Made by a program: the position numbers and the translations under genes. The notes beneath the pieces are model-generated. The model saw nothing but the letters and a program-made list of their open reading frames with translations. It made no database searches and had not been told where the DNA came from. From Deltaproteobacteria bacterium (lineage in GTDB: Bacteria; Desulfobacterota; DSM-4660; Desulfatiglandales; HGW-15), in contig JAGVAP010000115.1 of NCBI GenBank assembly GCA_020060215.1, positions 12,497 to 76,496 on the forward strand: 64,000 bases of DNA. Reading direction: 5' to 3'. Shown piece after piece: positions 59,913-64,000 of the stretch (positions within the stretch are counted from its first letter, which is position 1; each line of letters opens with the position of its first letter).

Positions 59913-60968
59913 ATGGGTTCGGCTACCGGGACCTTTCACGAGAACTATGCGCAGGAGATGGCCATCTTCCACTCCGGGCTGCAGTGGGGGAGCCTGATCG
60001 TCTTCCTCGTCCTGCTTGCCGCCTGCCCGCTGTTCTGCAGCGACAGGGTCTTGACCATCCTGACGATGATGGGGATCTCCGTGGTCTCCGTCCACGGGCT
60101 CAACATCCTGACCGGGTACTGCGGCCAGGTCTCCATCGGACACGCCGGCTTCATGGCCGTGGGCGGTTACACCTCGGCCGTCCTGTGCGCCAAGCTGGGC
60201 CTGCCCTTCTGGGCCGCCCTGCCTTGCGGCGCCCTGGCCGCAGGAGTGGCCGGGCTGCTCTTCGGCCTCCCTTCCCTCAAGATCAAGGGCTTCTACCTCA
60301 TCATGGCGACCATCGCCGCGCACTTCATCATCATCTGGACCATCATCCAGCTTCGAGTCGTCACCGGCGGGACGGACGGCCTGAGCGTGCCGAGGCCGAC
60401 CATCGGGTCCATCGTGCTCAGCTCCAAGACGAACTATTTCTATGTGGTCATGGTCTTGGCCTGCCTCGCCACGCTCGTGGCCAAGAACATCGTGCGGACC
60501 CGGGCGGGCAGGGCCTTCATCGCCATCCGCGACAACGACCTGGCGGCGGAGGTCATGGGGGTCAGCCTCTGGAGCTACAAGCTCCAGGCCTTCTTCATCG
60601 GGTGTGTCTATGCGGGGGCGGCCGGGGCATTGCTCATTCACTACTACAGCTTTGCCAGCGTCGACCAGTTTCCTTTCATGGACTCGGTGTGGTATCTTGG
60701 AATGCTGATCGTGGGGGGCATGGGCAGCACCGCGGGCGCCGTGTTCGGGGCCGTGGCCCTCAAACTCCTCGACGAGCTGGTCACGGTGGCCGGGCCGATC
60801 CTCTCCGCCGCCGTCGCCCCTCAGGCGGCCGCGTCGCTGGCCCTGATCTCCCACGGGTTGATCATTATTGTCTTTCTGATCTTCGAGCCGCGGGGGCTTC
60901 ATCACCGCTGGGAGTTGATCAAGGCCTACATCAGGCTTTGGCCCTTCTCCCATGAAGCTTCGGAGTAA
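59913..60968 (+). CDS. livM: Branched-chain amino acid-type ABC permease LivM
   Basis: 351 residues, three bases after livH. Helices begin at LIVFLVLLAACPLFC; typical LivM blocks are LNILTGYCGQVSIGHAGFMA, VAGLLFGLPSLKIKGFYLIM, the coupling helix RAFIAIRDNDLAAEVMGVSL and MLIVGGMGSTAGAVFGA. Second half of the channel, pairing with LivH. Confidence 0.9.
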   Translation: MGSATGTFHENYAQEMAIFHSGLQWGSLIVFLVLLAACPLFCSDRVLTILTMMGISVVSVHGLNILTGYCGQVSIGHAGFMAVGGYTSAVLCAKLGLPFWAALPCGALAAGVAGLLFGLPSLKIKGFYLIMATIAAHFIIIWTIIQLRVVTGGTDGLSVPRPTIGSIVLSSKTNYFYVVMVLACLATLVAKNIVRTRAGRAFIAIRDNDLAAEVMGVSLWSYKLQAFFIGCVYAGAAGALLIHYYSFASVDQFPFMDSVWYLGMLIVGGMGSTAGAVFGAVALKLLDELVTVAGPILSAAVAPQAAASLALISHGLIIIVFLIFEPRGLHHRWELIKAYIRLWPFSHEASE

Positions 60969-61085
60969 AAGGCGTGTCTGTCGCTCGCTGCGCCGGAGCC
61001 CTGAGAGGAGATGGGAGAGCATCTCTGCTTCCTCTTGGGTGCTCTGTGAGAAACCCATGAAACTTTTCAGAAAAGGAGGCGAAAC

Positions 61086-62336
61086 ATGTCTAGGATGAAG
61101 TGGTTGTTGGCAGTTGGTGCAGTCTTGGTGATGGCCGCATCGCTGTTTCAGGGCAGCGCTCATGCCGAGAAGGTGCTCTATGTGGGCGGCACCCAGTCGC
61201 TCACCGGCCCCTTTGCCGAGGATTCGGCGGCGGTGCTGCTGGCCATCGAGGACTATGTGAAGTACGTAAACGAGACCAAGAGCCTGGCCCCCTGGCGAAA
61301 AGAGAAATGGCCCGCCGACGTCAAGCTCGAAGTCATGTGGCGTGACGACGAGCTGAAACCCGCCAAGGCGATGCCGATCTACGAGGAGCTCAAGGCCAAG
61401 GGCATGCTGCTCGGCAGGATCTCGGGCTCCCCGATCGCGCTGGCCCTGAAGGACCGGATGTGGGAGGATAAGATGGGCGCCACGAGCATGGCCACGGGAT
61501 CCTACCTCCTGACGCCCCCCCAGAGCATCTTTACCTACTACCCGATTTACACCGACTGCATCGCCGCCGTGGCCGACTGGTTCAAGGCGAACTGGAAGGA
61601 AACCCGGAAGCCGAAGGTCGCCTACCTGACTGCGGACAATGCCATGGGCAGGTCGATCGAGATCCCCGAGATGAAGGCCTATCTCGAGAAGATCGGCTAT
61701 GAGTTCGCGGGCACCCAGTATGTGCCCCTGGTGCCCACCTCACCGCCGACGACCCAGCTCACATGGCTCAAGGAAAAGGGCGTGGATCTTGCCATTGGGG
61801 TCATGATCAACCCCGGCTCGCAACCGACGGTGAAAGAGATGGTCAGGCTGGGGATGGGACCATTTCAACCCCACAAGATGACCTTCGGCGTCGCCTCGCC
61901 CGGTCACGCGGGCATCTTTGCCCCGGCCATGGGCGAACTGGGGGACGGGTATGTCTGCGCCGGCAGCTTCCCCAACTGGGACGAGGACTCCCCCGGGGTG
62001 AAATTCATGATGGAACTGCAGAAGAAGTACCACCCCGACAAGTTCAACAAGAACATCATGTACGAGGGAGGCTTCCTGGAGGGCATGATCCAGGTAGAGG
62101 CGCTCAGGCTGGCCTTGCAGGCGATGCCTGTCGAGAAGCTCACGCGCAAAGACGTCCTGGAGAAGGGCTTCTACAAGATCAAGGACCTCGACACGGGCGG
62201 TGTGAGCAGCACCCCCATCACCTATGGCGAGGGGGATGTGCAGGGAGTGGACCAGGTGCGAATTGACCAGGTCCAGAAAGGCAAGGTCGTGAAAGTGGGT
62301 CTCACCCCGATTCGCAACATCTACACGAAAAAGTAG
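61086..62336 (+). CDS. livK: ABC transporter periplasmic substrate-binding protein (LivK/HAAT type)
   Basis: 416 residues from ATG 61086 behind AAAAGGAGGCG. A signal peptide ends at SAHA (residue 27). The periplasmic-binding fold begins KVLYVGGTQSLTGPFAEDSA, with AYLTADNAMGRSIEIPEMKA at the domain hinge. The length is somewhat above typical LivK. Aromatic residues near predicted ligand positions (YYPIYTDC, FPNWDED) would suit an aromatic or hydrophobic acid rather than leucine. Last gene of the operon, 117 bases after livM. Confidence 0.85.
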   Translation: MSRMKWLLAVGAVLVMAASLFQGSAHAEKVLYVGGTQSLTGPFAEDSAAVLLAIEDYVKYVNETKSLAPWRKEKWPADVKLEVMWRDDELKPAKAMPIYEELKAKGMLLGRISGSPIALALKDRMWEDKMGATSMATGSYLLTPPQSIFTYYPIYTDCIAAVADWFKANWKETRKPKVAYLTADNAMGRSIEIPEMKAYLEKIGYEFAGTQYVPLVPTSPPTTQLTWLKEKGVDLAIGVMINPGSQPTVKEMVRLGMGPFQPHKMTFGVASPGHAGIFAPAMGELGDGYVCAGSFPNWDEDSPGVKFMMELQKKYHPDKFNKNIMYEGGFLEGMIQVEALRLALQAMPVEKLTRKDVLEKGFYKIKDLDTGGVSSTPITYGEGDVQGVDQVRIDQVQKGKVVKVGLTPIRNIYTKK

Positions 62337-62349
62337 GCTCAGCCTCCTT

Positions 62350-62376
62350 GGGGGCGCCGCCACTGCCAGCGCCCCC
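62350..62376 (+). terminator. GC-rich hairpin after livK
   Basis: GGGGGCGC and GCGCCCCC form a perfect 8-bp stem with an 11-base loop, 13 bases after the livK stop. No T-tract, so termination efficiency is uncertain. Confidence 0.5.
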
Positions 62377-62578
62377 CCCATTCACCTGATCCCTCCTTCT
62401 TACCCGCAGTCGCGTTCATCTCTTGCTCCCACGAGAGCGTTCCGCAGCGGGGGCAGCATGAGTCTGCACCTCCGTCCCGCGGGTACCCGCCTCGCCGCCC
62501 CGAAGACAAGGGGACTGTCCTTGACTGAAGAGGGATTTCAGGTACCTCCTGCCGGCGCTGGTATGGATGCTTGGTCGT

Positions 62579-62600
62579 CTGTAGGAGCAAGCTGCTCAGC
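62579..62600. repeat. Dispersed hairpin repeat of the GTAGGAGCAAGCT type, copy 3
   Basis: CTGTAGGAGCAAGCTGCTCA then GC, shares GTAGGAGCAAGCT with the reverse complement of copy 1 at 38624. Confidence 0.45.
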
Positions 62601-62684
62601 GGAAATGACCCGTGACCACGATCAAGGCGGCGGATTCTCAGACCTGGCAGGAAATGGTCCCTTCCGGCGGTAATCCCCGTCACG

Positions 62685-62713
62685 GATCCCCTGTGATGGG
62701 GATCACCGTTTTT
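62685..62713 (+). terminator. Rho-independent terminator-like hairpin
   Basis: GATCCCC-TGTGAT-GGGGATC followed by ACCG and five T. It stands 180 bases before the radical SAM gene and could end read-through from the liv operon. Confidence 0.5.
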
Positions 62714-62892
62714 CCCGGCGGCAAGAGGTAAGCTCCACCCCGCTGCGGCACCGGACAACCAGCAGCCTGAGCCAATAAACCCCCATCACACGGAAGAAAT
62801 GGACCGCAAACCGGTCAAAGCTCATCCAGCTTCTGGCATCCCTCCTTCCCCCAGGGCGTGCTATCATGTAATATCACCGGAGTCGCTTGGCC

Positions 62893-63855
62893 ATGAAGAT
62901 CATCGAGATCGAGAGAAAGAGCCGCGTCCTGCACAAGGCGCAATTCGGGTGTCTCCGCGACACCTTCACCCTGAACGTGACCAGGGGCTGCGAGTTCATG
63001 TGCGTCTACTGCTACGCGCGCGGGTATCCGAATGCGCCGGTTCCGGGAGAGGTGTTCCTTTACAGGAACCTTCCGGAAAAGCTCGGTGCCGAGCTCGAAA
63101 GCCCAAGGACAAGGTCCCGAGTACATTGGGTCGCATTCAATACGGCGTCCGACTGCTTCCAGACCCACCCGGCCGTCCAGGACGTCGCTCTCGAGGCCAT
63201 GAGGATGCTGCTGGAGAGGTCTATCGGATTCTCTTACCTGACCAAGGGGCGGGTTCCCGATCGATTCATCCGGCTCTTCTCCAGGTATCCCCAACTGGTC
63301 CATTCGACCATCTGCCTTGTCTCCACCCGCTCCCGCTACCAGGAGATCTTCGAGCCCCATGCCGCCGCCCCTTCGGAGCGGCTCCGGAACGTGGAACGGC
63401 TGAAGGCTGCGGGGTTGGAGGTGGACGTGAGGGTGGACCCGATCATCCCATTCATCACCGACGACCCGGACTCCATTACCGATCTCTGCAGCGCCCTGGC
63501 CTCACGGGGGGTAAGGAGGATCTCCCTCAGCTATCTCCACCTGAGACCCGCCGTCCTCGATCAGCTCAGGAATGAGCTTTCCCGCACCGAGTTCGAGCTC
63601 CTCAGGGGCTGCTTCGGAAACCGGCCCATGAAAGAGGGCGGCCCGTTCACACAGAGCAGGCTGACTGCCCCGGCCGTCCGGAAGAGGGGCTATGATCGGT
63701 TCCACGCGGCAGCAAAGGATGCCGGCATCGTCCCGCTCATCTGCGCGTGCAAGAACCCGGACATGAAAGGGCATCTTTGCACGGGAAGAACGGGGAAGAG
63801 GAAAAAAGAGGAGGTTGGGGAACAGGGTCGTAAGCAGTTGGGCCTGTTCCAGTGA
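62893..63855 (+). CDS. Radical SAM protein related to spore photoproduct lyase
   Basis: 320 residues from ATG 62893 (GGAG ten bases upstream; a TTG at 62887 is less likely). Cluster motif GCEFMCVYCYARGYP with Cys33, Cys37 and Cys40. SPL-like features include FTLNVTRGCEFMC, FNTASDCFQTHP, FSYLTKGRVPDRFI and VRVDPIIPFITDD. Two cysteines near the end (LICACKNPDMKGHLC) might hold another metal. Bacteria that do not sporulate carry such proteins with unknown function, so DNA repair is only one possibility. A Lys/Glu-rich tail ends the protein. Confidence 0.8.
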   Translation: MKIIEIERKSRVLHKAQFGCLRDTFTLNVTRGCEFMCVYCYARGYPNAPVPGEVFLYRNLPEKLGAELESPRTRSRVHWVAFNTASDCFQTHPAVQDVALEAMRMLLERSIGFSYLTKGRVPDRFIRLFSRYPQLVHSTICLVSTRSRYQEIFEPHAAAPSERLRNVERLKAAGLEVDVRVDPIIPFITDDPDSITDLCSALASRGVRRISLSYLHLRPAVLDQLRNELSRTEFELLRGCFGNRPMKEGGPFTQSRLTAPAVRKRGYDRFHAAAKDAGIVPLICACKNPDMKGHLCTGRTGKRKKEEVGEQGRKQLGLFQ

Positions 63856-63925
63856 CAGGGTTGTTTCATCTCACCTTTTCCCTGGCTAGAGGTGCTGCCA
63901 GGGGTGCCCGCAGGGGGACGTTGTT

Positions 63926-64000
63926 TCATCGTTGACTTGTCATCGACAGGAGCATGGTAAGAATGGCCTCGGCGGTTGAGGTGAGATCCGGATCATTGAG
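63926..64000 (-). CDS. 3' end of a gene running off the window
   Basis: Reading leftwards from the window edge, an open frame LNDPDLTSTAEAILTMLLSM then TSQR ends at a TGA at 63926. The helical, hydrophobic look is like the C-terminus of a TetR-type regulator, but 24 residues are too few for a firm call. Confidence 0.3.
   Translation of the reverse strand, partial: LNDPDLTSTAEAILTMLLSMTSQR

Larger units (their letters stand above)
62337..62892. other. Intergenic region after the liv operon
   Basis: 556 bases without a supported gene. It contains a GGGGGCGC/GCGCCCCC hairpin (62350-62376), a repeat fragment at 62579-62600 and a terminator at 62685-62713. Confidence 0.5.

Noticed and set aside
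59471..61163. Long open frames of about 500 residues on both strands across livH, livM and livK start
   Set aside because: The Liv permease frames have family motifs and ribosome sites; the others are Arg/Gly/Pro/His-rich shadows.
62339..62758. 139-residue reverse frame after livK
   Set aside because: Composition is shadow-like, it overlaps hairpins and a repeat fragment, and no ribosome site precedes it.

Overview
The window is GC-rich, densely packed DNA of the kind found in deltaproteobacterial (Desulfobacterota/Syntrophobacteria-like) anaerobes. This placement is an inference from gene content: CoA-ligase pairs, a branched-chain-amide ABC operon carrying an acyl-CoA ligase, acetylene-hydratase-like molybdo/tungsto-enzymes, sigma-54 regulation, AmrS and rubredoxin. 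No rRNA, tRNA, CRISPR array or complete insertion sequence was seen.

Layout. 0-3 kb: a GntR regulator divergent from a succinyl-CoA-ligase-like beta/alpha pair. 3-12 kb: a phospholipase D/VTT fusion, a receiver-histidine kinase hybrid, a 56-residue protein, PfkB, a small lipoprotein, AmrS, a Spy-like periplasmic protein, a DacZ-like diadenylate cyclase and an aromatic-rich secreted protein. 12-20.6 kb: TreZ, a phosphodiester glycosidase, a CorC/CNNM-type membrane protein, a decayed PAP2 gene and a kinase plus two response regulators. 20.8-26 kb: an SLC13 carrier, a small membrane protein with an MFS carrier, and a GtrII-like membrane protein. 26-34.3 kb: two acetylene-hydratase-like molybdopterin enzymes flank an MBL-fold hydrolase. 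The second enzyme has a good -24/-12 promoter just downstream of a GAF-GAF-AAA-Fis activator gene.

34.9-38.5 kb is the most unusual part: an integron-type gene-cassette array with no integrase in the window. Five attC-like sites punctuate co-oriented small genes (BrnT/antitoxin remnants, an ICMT-family methyltransferase, a four-helix membrane protein, a BrnT/BrnA cassette and a TGS1-like methyltransferase). The half-site in front of each cassette matches the half-site at that cassette's own 3' end, as cassette insertion predicts.

38.9-51.5 kb: an IorAB-like molybdenum hydroxylase, an AMP-dependent acyl-CoA ligase, a CoA-disulfide-reductase-like flavoprotein, an alpha/beta hydrolase, an exported Pcm overlapping a PBP7-type peptidase, an NDP-forming acyl-CoA ligase subunit, and a rubredoxin too short for a 60-residue ORF cut-off. 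51.7-55.2 kb: a secreted Asp-box protein, an aminotransferase remnant, and a ParA-PilZ fusion followed by a membrane-anchored partner. 55.2-62.3 kb: livG-livF-acyl-CoA ligase-livH-livM-livK behind a good sigma-70 promoter, consistent with uptake and CoA activation of a carboxylic acid. 62.9 kb to the end: a radical SAM protein of the spore-photoproduct-lyase type and the 3' end of an unidentified reverse-strand gene.

Several kinds of dispersed palindromic repeat lie between genes. A few single-base indels, some in homopolymers, affect pseudogene candidates and could be assembly errors. Family assignments come from motif recognition only; no searches were run.
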